Positions 45,046 to 52,765 of a stretch of DNA of 64,000 nucleotides are shown in pieces. The stretch's first letter is position 1. Each line of letters starts with the position of its first letter. Made by a program: the position numbers and the translations under genes. This DNA comes from Leuconostoc mesenteroides subsp. mesenteroides ATCC 8293 (lineage in GTDB: Bacteria > Bacillota > Bacilli > Lactobacillales > Lactobacillaceae), in the NCBI RefSeq assembly GCF_000014445.1, contig NC_008531.1, forward strand, positions 961,001-1,025,000. Reading direction: 5' to 3'. The notes under the pieces were generated by a model. It saw only the letters and a program-made list of their open reading frames with translations, did no database searches and was not told where the DNA came from.

Positions 45046-46308
45046 ATGACAAAAATAAAAATCAGTGGTGTCAGCTTGCCGTTGTATATTTTGATGCTGG
45101 TCATACTTGGTGTCACAATTTCACTCAACAAGCTGCCACTTAATATGCTTGGTTTAACCTTGTTATTGGTTCTACTTGGTCATCTATTCTACTACATTGG
45201 CAATATTTTACCAGTTTTCAAATCATATCTTGGTGGTGGATCCGTTTTCACCATTTTCGCTTCAGCTGCTCTAGCAACAAGTGGCATCATACCTTCAAAC
45301 GTTGTGAATGCTACTAAGACATTTTTAAATAACCAAGGATTACTAGACTTTTATATCGCCGCCTTAATCGTTGGTGCGATTCTAGGAATGAATCGTAACT
45401 TATTGCTTAAAGCGGCTGTCAGATTTATCCCAGTATCATTAGCAGCCATGGTTATAGGATTCTTTGCTGTTGGTCTCGTTGGTATGTTACTGGGACTTGG
45501 ATTCGGGCATTCCGTAATGTTTGTTTCTATGCCAATGATGGCAGGTGGTATAGGTGCTGGAGCGGTGCCACTTTCGCACATTTATGCTCAAGGTTTAGGT
45601 GTCAGTTCCGCCTCAATGTTTTCTCAACTAATACCTGCCGTTACCTTAGGGAATGTTCTTGCCGTTATTGGTGCAGCATTAATTGCAAAAGTTGGAGCAA
45701 ACACAAAACACGATGGCCATGGTGTTTTATTACCAATCAATGAGGACGAGAAAAGTAAACCAATAAAGAATCTAGACGTTACTCGTATCGGAGTTGGCAT
45801 GATGCTAGCATTTTCGTTCTTCTTGGTTGGCACAATTTTAAATAGTTTTGTTCCAAAAATTCACGCCTATGCTTTTATTATTATCTTAGTTATTATCGCT
45901 AAGGCATTTAATTTGATTCCGGATCAGCTTGAAGAGTCAGTAGTCATGTTTAACAAAATTATAATGGGTAACTTGACACACGCAGTATTGGCTGGCATAG
46001 GTTTGGCGTTAATTGACTTGAATGTATTGGAACAATCATTGACTTGGAAATTTGTTCTTCTCACGCTTACGAGTGTCGTTGTAATGGGTGTTGCGAGTGC
46101 CGTGATTGGAAAGCTATTTGGGCTTTATCCTGTTGAGTCTGCGATTGCTGCAGGAATGGCGGACAATAGTATGGGCGGCACAGGTAATGTGGCGGTATTA
46201 TCCGCTTCAAATCGAATGGATATGATTGCTTTCGCTCAAATGGGAAATCGAATGGGGGGCGCAATCGTTCTAATTTTGGGAGGAGTATTAATTCATTTTT
46301 TGCACTGA
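45046..46308 (+). CDS. mleP: Malate/lactate carrier of the 2-hydroxycarboxylate transporter family
   Basis: The 420-residue membrane protein belongs to the 2HCT (CitP/MleP) family. It has about eleven hydrophobic helices and the two Gly-rich reentrant loops of the family: MPMMAGGIGAGAVPLS in the first half and GMADNSMGGTGNVAVLS in the second, with the substrate-binding Arg in ASNRMDMIAFAQMGNRMGGA. It exchanges malate for lactate, which makes the pathway electrogenic and yields proton motive force. Confidence 0.92.
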   Translation: MTKIKISGVSLPLYILMLVILGVTISLNKLPLNMLGLTLLLVLLGHLFYYIGNILPVFKSYLGGGSVFTIFASAALATSGIIPSNVVNATKTFLNNQGLLDFYIAALIVGAILGMNRNLLLKAAVRFIPVSLAAMVIGFFAVGLVGMLLGLGFGHSVMFVSMPMMAGGIGAGAVPLSHIYAQGLGVSSASMFSQLIPAVTLGNVLAVIGAALIAKVGANTKHDGHGVLLPINEDEKSKPIKNLDVTRIGVGMMLAFSFFLVGTILNSFVPKIHAYAFIIILVIIAKAFNLIPDQLEESVVMFNKIIMGNLTHAVLAGIGLALIDLNVLEQSLTWKFVLLTLTSVVVMGVASAVIGKLFGLYPVESAIAAGMADNSMGGTGNVAVLSASNRMDMIAFAQMGNRMGGAIVLILGGVLIHFLH

Positions 46309-46336
46309 AATACCATAATTAAAAATCATATATAAA

Positions 46337-46393
46337 ATAGCCTCTTCAGCAAGAGGCTATACTCTGAATCGTAATGAAAATTACGATTTTTTT
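46337..46393 (+). terminator. Two stem-loops ending the mle operon
   Basis: ATAGCCTCTT pairs with AAGAGGCTAT (46337-46360). Next, AATCGTAAT pairs with ATTACGATT (46367-46388) ahead of a T run. The second is a full terminator. Confidence 0.85.
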
Positions 46394-46663
46394 ATATATT
46401 TAATGTTGTGTTCGAAGGATTAAATCAACATTTAGATATCTAAGAACAAAAAAAATTGGTAGCTTCTTTAAAGAGTTAGACGACACTATTGGACTTCGTT
46501 ATTTTATGTTAGATTTGCTCAAAGAACAGAAAAAGGTTTCAAAGCGGTTAAAAATAAGGTTGCCAAAAAAACTTTCACAAAGTCTTTGGAAGCCTTATTT
46601 TAATACCTGTTTTTTAAAATTTCACAAGTGTTTGAGTTTTAGACCAATTGCTATTTTAGGGTG
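46394..46663. other. Noncoding region carrying the shared TTCACAAG/GTTTTAGACCAATTGCT element
   Basis: No convincing gene is present. The element at 46621-46652 matches 40318-40349. It ends just before an extended -10 box (TGTTATATT, 46664-46672) that could drive the toxin transcript. Confidence 0.45.
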
Positions 46664-46770
46664 TGTTATATTAGTTAAAGCAATCAAGTTAAGACGGTGG
46701 CTATCCTGAATGGAGGTGGCGCTTATGGTGTAAACACTATAAACACACATTCTAGGAAAGGAGAGGCCTT

Positions 46771-46877
46771 GTGTCCATATCGGACGCGCTACTGGTCATG
46801 TTTGCCTTTGGTGGATTCATCATAAGCTTCTGACTTTTGTAGTTTTGTTAATCGAAAAAATTAGCAAAAAAAAATAA
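46771..46877 (+). pseudogene. Holin-like type I toxin, frameshifted
   Basis: GTG 46771 after AAAGGAGAGG opens MSISDALLVMFAFGGFIISF, the typical start of small 'holin-like' type I toxins, then hits TGA at 46831. One base back, the frame reads LTFVVLLIEKISKKK to TAA 46875, the expected C-terminal half with its Lys-rich tail. Loss of one C near 46829 explains the break. The original peptide would have 35 residues and one membrane helix. The 20-residue product left may be inactive. Confidence 0.75.
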
Positions 46878-46911
46878 CCGTCTTATCTTTGGCTGATAAC
46901 GGTTATTTTTC
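46866..46911 (+). terminator. Bidirectional terminator between toxin and antisense RNA
   Basis: AATAACCGT (46873-46881) pairs with ACGGTTATT (46899-46907). A nine-base A run lies on one side and a T run on the other, so it can stop transcription from both directions. Confidence 0.8.
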
Positions 46912-46985
46912 AAGTAACTAAGATTTAGTCACCGTCGAAACGGGATTGCTAGGAGTCGTAGTTAGCGCTACGGCTCTTTTCTATG
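46866..46985 (-). ncRNA. Candidate antisense antitoxin RNA
   Basis: On the minus strand, TTGTGA (47020-47015) and an extended -10 TGCTATAAT (to 46991) are 18 bases apart and would start an RNA near 46985. It would run through a hairpin (46953-46976) to the bidirectional terminator and overlap the 3' end of the toxin mRNA. This convergent layout is that of TxpA/RatA in Bacillus. No experimental support is available. Confidence 0.6.
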
Positions 46986-47038
46986 TCTTCATTATAGCAT
47001 AGCTTTTGATTTTGTCACAAATTTAATGTTTTGTTCGC

Positions 47039-47067
47039 TTGCTTAATCGAACATTTGTTCGTACAAT
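47039..47067 (+). promoter_or_regulatory. SOS promoter with consensus LexA box
   Basis: The -35 TTGCTT (47039-47044) and -10 TACAAT (47062-47067) are 17 bases apart, with a perfect LexA box CGAACATTTGTTCG (47048-47061) in the spacer. The geometry is identical to that at 13087-13115. Confidence 0.88.
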
Positions 47068-47099
47068 GGATTATACACATTTGTTTTTGGAGGTTGCTG

Positions 47100-47290
47100 A
47101 TGGAAAACGTAATCACAACTGAATATGATTATAGCAAAGAAAAGCGTGGCGTGTTCTTTTTAATTGATTCAAAAAGTTTCTACGCCAGTGTTGAGAATGT
47201 TGAGCGGGGCTTTAATCCATTAAAGGGCGATTTAGTCGTGATGTCTGAACAAGCGAACACGAATGGTGGTCTAGTCCTAGCGGCGTCGCC
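47100..47290 (+). pseudogene. Second Y-family polymerase gene, cut off by an IS
   Basis: ATG 47100 after TTGGAGG opens a UmuC-like N-terminus: TEYDYSKEKRGVFFLIDSKS, FYASVENVERGFNPLKGDLV, MSEQANTNGGLVLAASPA. It is close to the intact protein at 13148. At codon 64 it meets the IS left end (47291) and the frame continues only into IS sequence. The rest of the gene is not found beyond the IS copies. Confidence 0.9.
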
Positions 47291-47357
47291 TGCTCTTATA
47301 CTAAAAAAATGGACTATTTTTATTCAGTCCGTAAAATGAAAGTATAGGAGTATTTTT

Positions 47358-47600
47358 ATGTCAATTCGTTATTCACAAGATTTTAAAGATTCACTGGTTA
47401 AACTTCACCAAGAAGGACGTTCACTTAAATCATTGGCAGAGGAATTTGGACCTTCAAAAGATTCTATTGCTATTTGGGTCAAGCAAGCTACCCCAGTCAT
47501 GATTCAGGGTCGGTCAAAGACGTTAAAGGATGTCAAGCAATTAGAAAAGCGTCTCGCTATTTTGGAGGAAGAAAACGAAATTTTATCACGCATAGCCTGA
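47358..47600 (+). CDS. IS3-family OrfA, 80 residues, with altered C-terminus
   Basis: The helix-turn-helix LKSLAEEFGPSKDSIAIWVKQ and the zipper region KQLEKRLAILEEENEIL are standard OrfA. The ending SRIA* arises from about 24 bases (47580-47603) that replace the usual codons; the related fragment at 41000 keeps ILKRAAILL. OrfA is thereby shortened by some eight residues, and the usual OrfA/OrfB frameshift window is changed. Confidence 0.85.
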   Translation: MSIRYSQDFKDSLVKLHQEGRSLKSLAEEFGPSKDSIAIWVKQATPVMIQGRSKTLKDVKQLEKRLAILEEENEILSRIA

Positions 47601-47606
47601 CAGGCA

Positions 47607-48449
47607 TTGAGCGGCCATCTTACTAGCCAAAAAATAGTCCGTAATGTGGGATTGCCGCTAGTTAACCAATTTTTAGCACAAGGCTACGCGCTTGTGCGTA
47701 TTTTAAGTGCACTTAAAATCAAACCTAGTACCTATTACAACTGGCGCCATTGGCAACCCAGTCGACAAGAAAAGCGTAGAGAATCCCTGAAACCTTATAT
47801 TTTAGACGTTTGGAAAACCTTTAAATTTTATGGTTATCGTCGTATTGCTGCTTATAGTCAACAAACCGACGGTCCGAAAGTATCTGAGTATATGACACTC
47901 AAATTGATGCGTGAATTAGGGATTAAATCCCGCATGCAAAAACGTTATCGCAAACCCAAAACTGTTGTGACGGTTGATCAAAAACCCAATCTGATTAGAC
48001 ACTTGCATGATTTGAGCGGTGTTTGGCAAACAGATATCACTTATATTCAGTTGACTAATCACAGATGGGTCTATTTAGCGACCGTTTTGGATCCTGAGAA
48101 GAGAAAAGTATTGGGCTATAAAATTGGCGATACAATGACAGCCGAGCTAGCCACAAGTGCCTTACAGATGGCGTTAGATAAGCATCGAAAGCCATTAATT
48201 ATTCATTCAGATATGGGGTCACAATACACGAGTGCTGAGTTTAATATTAAATGCCAAAATTATGGCTTGAAACATTCATATTCACTCAAAGGCCATCCGT
48301 ACGATAATGGCCGTATGGAAGCGTTTCATTCAATATTGAAGCGTGAAGAGGTGTATCTGAAGGCATACCAAACATTAACTGAAGTCCAAGCAGCCATTGG
48401 TTGGTATATCAATTTTTATAATCGCAATCGTATCTCAAATGTTGCCTAA
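47607..48449 (+). CDS. IS3-family OrfB, DDE transposase
   Basis: The 280-residue frame has the N-terminal HTH_21-like region (FKFYGYRRIAAYSQQ) and the full DDE core: TDITYIQLTNHRWVYLATV, HSDMGSQYTS and NGRMEAFHS. It normally is made as an OrfAB fusion by -1 frameshifting. A TTG at 47607 is the only nearby start. It cuts and joins the IS ends. Confidence 0.88.
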   Translation: MSGHLTSQKIVRNVGLPLVNQFLAQGYALVRILSALKIKPSTYYNWRHWQPSRQEKRRESLKPYILDVWKTFKFYGYRRIAAYSQQTDGPKVSEYMTLKLMRELGIKSRMQKRYRKPKTVVTVDQKPNLIRHLHDLSGVWQTDITYIQLTNHRWVYLATVLDPEKRKVLGYKIGDTMTAELATSALQMALDKHRKPLIIHSDMGSQYTSAEFNIKCQNYGLKHSYSLKGHPYDNGRMEAFHSILKREEVYLKAYQTLTEVQAAIGWYINFYNRNRISNVA

Positions 48450-48490
48450 GTAACTGAATAAAAATAGTCCAATTTATTGACTTCTGAGCA

Positions 48491-48935
48491 ATAGGTACTA
48501 GGTTTGATTTTAAGTGCACTTAAAATACGCACAAGCGCGTAGCCTTGTGCTAAAAATTGGTTAACGAGCGGCAATCCCACATTACGGACTATTTTTTGGC
48601 TAGTAAGATGGCCGCTCAATGCCTGTCAGGCTATGTGTGATAAAATTTCGTTTTCTTCCTCCAAAATAGCGAGGCGCTTCTCTAGTTGCTTGACGTCTTT
48701 TAAAGTCTTTGACTGACCCTTGATCATGATTGGGGTAGCTTGTTTAAGCCAAATAGCAATAGAATCTTTCGACGGACCAAATTCTTCTGCTAATGATTTA
48801 AGTGAACGGCCTTCTTGGTGAAGTTTAACCAATGAATCTTTGAAATCTTGTGAATAACGAATTGACATAAAAATACTCCTATACTTTCATTTTACGGACT
48901 GAATAAAAATAGTCCATTTTTTTAGTATAAGAGCA
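48491..48935 (-). mobile_element. Truncated inverted copy of the same IS, with orfA
   Basis: The sequence is the reverse complement of roughly the first 445 bases of the 47291 copy, ending at the left terminus AGTATAAGAGCA (48935). It contains orfA on the minus strand at 48626-48868, differing by a few bases. It shares the same inserted segment at the orfA end, so the change predates the duplication. Confidence 0.88.
48626..48868 (-). CDS. IS3-family OrfA in the truncated copy
   Basis: The 80-residue product differs from the 47358 copy at four positions or so (for example IAIWLKQATPIMIKGQ and the ending SHIA). OrfB is missing except for its first codons, so the copy cannot move by itself. 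Confidence 0.85.
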   Translation of the reverse strand: MSIRYSQDFKDSLVKLHQEGRSLKSLAEEFGPSKDSIAIWLKQATPIMIKGQSKTLKDVKQLEKRLAILEEENEILSHIA

Positions 48936-49071
48936 AAAAAAATGCGAAGTTGTTTTGGTAACAAGTTAATTTACATTAAATAAATTAATAATAGAAAAAT
49001 GATGCAATATTTTTTGTATTGTGCAATAATACTGGTTGAGTTAAAAATAAACAGTATTGGAAGTTATAAAA

Positions 49072-51105
49072 ATGTTAAAAGAAAATCAGTCAAAGTGGTC
49101 TTCGGCTGGTGCACTAATTGCAATAGGCATAGTATTTGGTGATATTGGAACTTCGCCATTATATACAATGAATTCTATCTTGAATAGTGCAAAAAGCGCC
49201 CATAATCTTGACACTTTTGTTATTGGTTCTGTTTCATTAGTATTTTGGACTTTAATGTTAATTACTACTATTAAGTACGTTATCATAGCTTTGCAAGCTG
49301 ACAACCATGGTGAGGGTGGTATCTTTGCTCTATACAGCAGAGTTAAAAAACCTAATAAAAAATGGCTATTATTACCAGCTTTAATTGGTGGGGCAGCTTT
49401 GTTAGCCGACGGAACATTGACTCCAGCAGTTACAGTTACTACAGCTATAGAGGGCTTAAAGGGGCAAGGGATAGGCGAATTTATTTTTCCAAATAATCAA
49501 ACCATAGTTTTGTTTGTAGTGACTGTGATTTTATTAATTGTTTTTACATTCCAAAAAGCTGGTACAAAAAAAATCGGAAAAATTTTTGGACCCGTCATGC
49601 TTACTTGGTTCTTGTTTATTGGTTTTTTTGGTCTAGTTAACATCTTTAGTGATCTATCAATCCTTAAAGCTCTGTCACCAACATATGCCATTGCTGTTCT
49701 ATTTAGTCCTGAGAACAAGACTGGAATTTTTATTTTAGGAAGCGTTTTTTTAGCTACTACTGGTGCTGAAGCGCTATATTCTGACATGGGTCATGTTGGT
49801 AAGCATAACATTTATGTTAGTTGGATTTTTGTCTACACCATGCTAATCCTGAATTATATGGGACAGGGTGCCTGGATTATGTCTCATGCTAATCAAGAAA
49901 ATCTGTTGATGCAATCGTCTAATCCATTTTTCGAGATTTTACCAAGTGGGTGGCGGATTTTTGGAGTGGTAATGGCCGCTTTAGCAGCAATCATTGCTTC
50001 TCAAGCTCTCATTTCTGGGGCATACACTTTAGTCAGTGAAGCCATTAATTTAAAGGTCATTCCTCGTTTGCGTACTTTTTACCCTAGTGAAGCAAGAGGG
50101 CAAATGTACATTGGTACTGTGAACTGGCTACTATGCATTATAGGTTTGATTATTGTATGGGCATTCCAAACTTCTCATAACATGGAAGCTGCTTATGGAC
50201 TTTCAATCACAATAACAATGCTGATGACAACGTTGTTACTGTATCAATTTATTAAGCAAGAAATGAAAAATAAAATTTTGGCTTTCTTTTTTGTGGTCAT
50301 CTTTGGAATGATTGAAACCGTATTTTTGATAGCAAGTCTTGGTAAATTTTTACATGGTGGTTATGCAACATTGATTATAATGGTTGCTATTTTAAGCGTT
50401 ATGATGATTTGGTTTTATGGTAATAAACGTCGTGAGGCCATATCTCAACAAAATGATTATCTTTCTTTAAAAGATTACAGAAAACAACTTATTAATTTGT
50501 CGAAAGATAATGAAGAGCCAATCTTTGCTTCGAATTTAGTTTATATTGTAAATATTCATCAAAACTACATGCTAAAAAGAAACATCATATACTCTATTCT
50601 AGGCTCAAAACCTAAAAGAGCTGAAACATACTGGTTTGTTACTATACGCTCATCAAACGATCCGTATGAAAAAAGCTATTCAGTCGATATGTTGGGTACT
50701 AACAATATCGTACATGTTACGTTAAACATTGGATTTAAAGTTGAACCACAAGTCAACATGTACATGAAGCAAATTGCCAATAATCTTGTTAAACAAAATA
50801 TTATAAAACCACAGTTTCCTAAATATACGCTTAATAAGCGAGGAACTGTTGGAGAATTTAAGTATATTATGGCGAATCAAAATTATGAAGATTTACTTAA
50901 TCTACCAGACATTCATACTTGGGACCGCTTTATTATATCTGGTAGATTATGGCTGCAATCACATACTGTTAAACCAAGTAGTTTTTATGGGCTAGAAGTG
51001 AGTGATGTACTGGAAGAAACAGTGCCATTATTTATTAAAGATTCAAACAAAAGTAAAATTAAACTTATTCAAAATGAGGTTAAAAATGTCATCAAGCCTG
51101 AATAA
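49072..51105 (+). CDS. kup: Kup-type low-affinity potassium transporter
   Basis: ATG 49072 lies nine bases after GGAAG. The 677-residue protein has the Kup signature GIVFGDIGTSPLYTMNSI at the first helix, LQADNHGEGGIFALYS, and ADGTLTPAVTVTTAIEGLKG, about twelve membrane helices, and a cytoplasmic C-terminal domain of some 200 residues. It imports K+ with protons. It has its own terminator; no c-di-AMP riboswitch was seen in the 136-base leader. Confidence 0.93.
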   Translation: MLKENQSKWSSAGALIAIGIVFGDIGTSPLYTMNSILNSAKSAHNLDTFVIGSVSLVFWTLMLITTIKYVIIALQADNHGEGGIFALYSRVKKPNKKWLLLPALIGGAALLADGTLTPAVTVTTAIEGLKGQGIGEFIFPNNQTIVLFVVTVILLIVFTFQKAGTKKIGKIFGPVMLTWFLFIGFFGLVNIFSDLSILKALSPTYAIAVLFSPENKTGIFILGSVFLATTGAEALYSDMGHVGKHNIYVSWIFVYTMLILNYMGQGAWIMSHANQENLLMQSSNPFFEILPSGWRIFGVVMAALAAIIASQALISGAYTLVSEAINLKVIPRLRTFYPSEARGQMYIGTVNWLLCIIGLIIVWAFQTSHNMEAAYGLSITITMLMTTLLLYQFIKQEMKNKILAFFFVVIFGMIETVFLIASLGKFLHGGYATLIIMVAILSVMMIWFYGNKRREAISQQNDYLSLKDYRKQLINLSKDNEEPIFASNLVYIVNIHQNYMLKRNIIYSILGSKPKRAETYWFVTIRSSNDPYEKSYSVDMLGTNNIVHVTLNIGFKVEPQVNMYMKQIANNLVKQNIIKPQFPKYTLNKRGTVGEFKYIMANQNYEDLLNLPDIHTWDRFIISGRLWLQSHTVKPSSFYGLEVSDVLEETVPLFIKDSNKSKIKLIQNEVKNVIKPE

Positions 51106-51185
51106 AATTAAAATCAAATTTTATTAATTTGAGTTAGTGGCTGGGCTGACAGGATTGCTGTTCAGTAAATTTAATAGAAAGGTTA

Positions 51186-51215
51186 AAAGGCTGATTAAAT
51201 AATCAGTCTTTTTTA
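51186..51215 (+). terminator. Rho-independent terminator after kup
   Basis: GGCTGATT pairs with AATCAGTC around AAAT, followed by six T. Confidence 0.85.
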
Positions 51216-51224
51216 GTTGTTACA

Positions 51225-51437
51225 ATGACACAAAAAATGATTTATTTTAGCTTTATGTTTGGGGTTTGGCTCGTCTATATTGGGTCTATGCTCCCTATAT
51301 TTTTACTCTTTATGAGTTTGGGTCAATCACTACATGTCGCTATGATAGTTGCCAGTGTTTTGACTTTTTTATTTATTATCGTTCAACGAACCTTTAGAGG
51401 TTTACATTTAATCAATCAAGTACAAAAGAATATTTGA
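51225..51437 (+). CDS. Small membrane protein, 70 residues
   Basis: Two hydrophobic helices (FGVWLVYIGSMLPIFLLFMS and VAMIVASVLTFLFIIVQ) and a short basic tail are visible. The ATG at 51225 directly follows the kup terminator with no clear ribosome site; ATG 51237 is an alternative. A terminator follows. I do not recognise the family. Confidence 0.45.
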   Translation: MTQKMIYFSFMFGVWLVYIGSMLPIFLLFMSLGQSLHVAMIVASVLTFLFIIVQRTFRGLHLINQVQKNI

Positions 51438-51445
51438 GAGAAAGG

Positions 51446-51477
51446 GTAGGCTACTAAATTAGTAGCCTTTTTTATTT
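51446..51477 (+). terminator. Rho-independent terminator
   Basis: AGGCTACT pairs with AGTAGCCT, followed by six T. It ends just before the adhesin start. Confidence 0.85.
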
Positions 51478-51484
51478 AAAAATT

Positions 51485-52276
51485 ATGCAAAATTCAAAAA
51501 CGTATAAATTATACAAATCTGGTAAGCTCTGGGTTGTTGGGGCGGTTGCAGTAGCTGGTGTTGCTGTGAGTGCTAACACTACACAAGTCAGTGCCGATAC
51601 GGTTTCAAATGCTGATGCACAAGCTGTTAAAACTACTGATGCCACGCAAAATGACAAGCAAGCTCAATTAACTGCTTCATCAACTGATACAGCTACGGAC
51701 AAAGCGACAACTGATGATCCCACTAAATCTGCGACCGTTTCTTCAACTGCTGAAAAAAGCACAGTGCCAACAACTGCTGGTACAAGTGTCACGCAAGACC
51801 AAGCATCTGATGCAGTTGATAAGGCACAAGATACAGTAAAAGATGATGCTAAAACTGCATCTAATGCTGGTGTTGATGTCACAACTGGTAAAACAACTGA
51901 TGTCACAATCAGTGATGACGACGCTTCATCAAAAACAGATGAGGTTTTATCTGATTTGAATAAGCAAGACCAAGCTGTTAAAGATGCCACGGCAAAACAA
52001 CAAGCAAACGATCAGGCTTATCAAACGGCAACTACTGAAAAAACTGATGCCACTAAGCAAGGTCAAGCAGATTTGGACAATGCCACATCAGACCTTGATA
52101 AACAAGTTGATACTACTGAAAAAGCTGGTATTAAGGTAAACGTTGAAGTCGCACAATCTTCACCTGAATATAAGGACTTGTCTGGATTAGAGGGTCAAGA
52201 TTTGTTAGACGCAATGGCCTTAAAGTATAAACTTATAAGCATAAGGTGTGAAACAGGAGTTGAAATACTTCTGTAA
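51485..52276 (+). pseudogene. KxYKxGKxW-signal surface adhesin, truncated
   Basis: The N-terminus KTYKLYKSGKLWVVGAVAVA is the KxYKxGKxW-type signal peptide of large Leuconostoc/lactobacillar surface proteins and glucansucrases, with likely cleavage after VSAD. A Thr/Asp/Ala-rich linker and a helical EKAGIKVNVEV segment follow. Homology ends near 52230 in LKYK; the last 15 codons lie in the noncoding element that begins at 52235. Repeats and the wall anchor are missing. No promoter or ribosome site lies between the terminator and the ATG, so it is probably silent. Confidence 0.75.
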
Positions 52277-52620
52277 CATTCCTTGTGCTTATTCTTTTTG
52301 TCAAATACAAATAATTAATAAGAAAGTATTAACATTGAAAATAAGCACAAAAAACACAACTAGATTTACTAGCTGTGTTTCAGTACATTGAAAACTAAAT
52401 ATACTCTTGATTGATAAAATAATGCCTTCGACAACGTTATTAATGAGAATCAAAATTTAAAGTTATTTTCAATAACCTAATTTTATATGATTATCAACGA
52501 TCAATCAAGCGCAGGTACAGAGAGAAAAGTCTGGTACTGTGTTGAAGAAAATCATAAGACCGATGAGATGAGCACTTATAGTGGCATATAAGTTGCGCCT
52601 AAGGCTTATGTCGTGGAATA
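52235..52620 (+). ncRNA. Structured noncoding element A (upstream of a defence gene)
   Basis: It begins with a 12-bp stem ATAAGCATAAGG/CCTTGTGCTTAT enclosing a second stem ACAGGAG/CTTCTGT, then a T run. A hairpin AAACACA...TGTGTTT (52352-52380) follows, then GTACATTGAAAACTAAATATA-type sequence (52383-52403), GAGAGAAAAGTCTGGTA (52521-52537) and a hairpin ACTTATA/TATAAGT (52574-52593). Element B at 61064 has the same parts in the same order. G-U pairs work only for the plus strand. No open frame is present. The class is not recognised. Confidence 0.65.
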
Positions 52621-52765
52621 TCATAGGTGAGTGAAAAACTAAAAAATAAAAAGTGAGTTAATTAATAAAAAGAATGATATGAAACGTGCTATTTATTTGA
52701 ATGTCTCTATTATTACAAAACATATTGTTCTACAATATTCATAAAGTATATTATGGGGAAAATAG

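Larger units (their letters stand above)
47291..48490 (+). mobile_element. IS3-family insertion sequence, 1200 bp, complete ends
   Basis: The left end TGCTCTTATACTAAAAAAAT and right end ATTTATTGACTTCTGAGCA share TGCTC/GAGCA tips and an inner GGACTATTTTTATTCAG/CTGAATAAAAATAGTCC repeat. Two orfs lie inside. It interrupts the second polymerase gene. No target duplication can be seen, because its right end abuts an inverted, truncated copy of the same IS. Confidence 0.9.

Noticed and set aside
46506..46709. Open frame of 67 codons before the toxin gene
   Set aside because: No ribosome site. Its second half is the repeated noncoding element shared with 40333-40349.
52235..52640. T-box leader or rRNA spacer fragment
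   Set aside because: The T-box core (AGGGTGGNACCGCG) is absent. TTGAAAACTA resembles rRNA spacers, but no 16S, 23S or 5S sequence is adjacent and the flanking hairpins do not fit.
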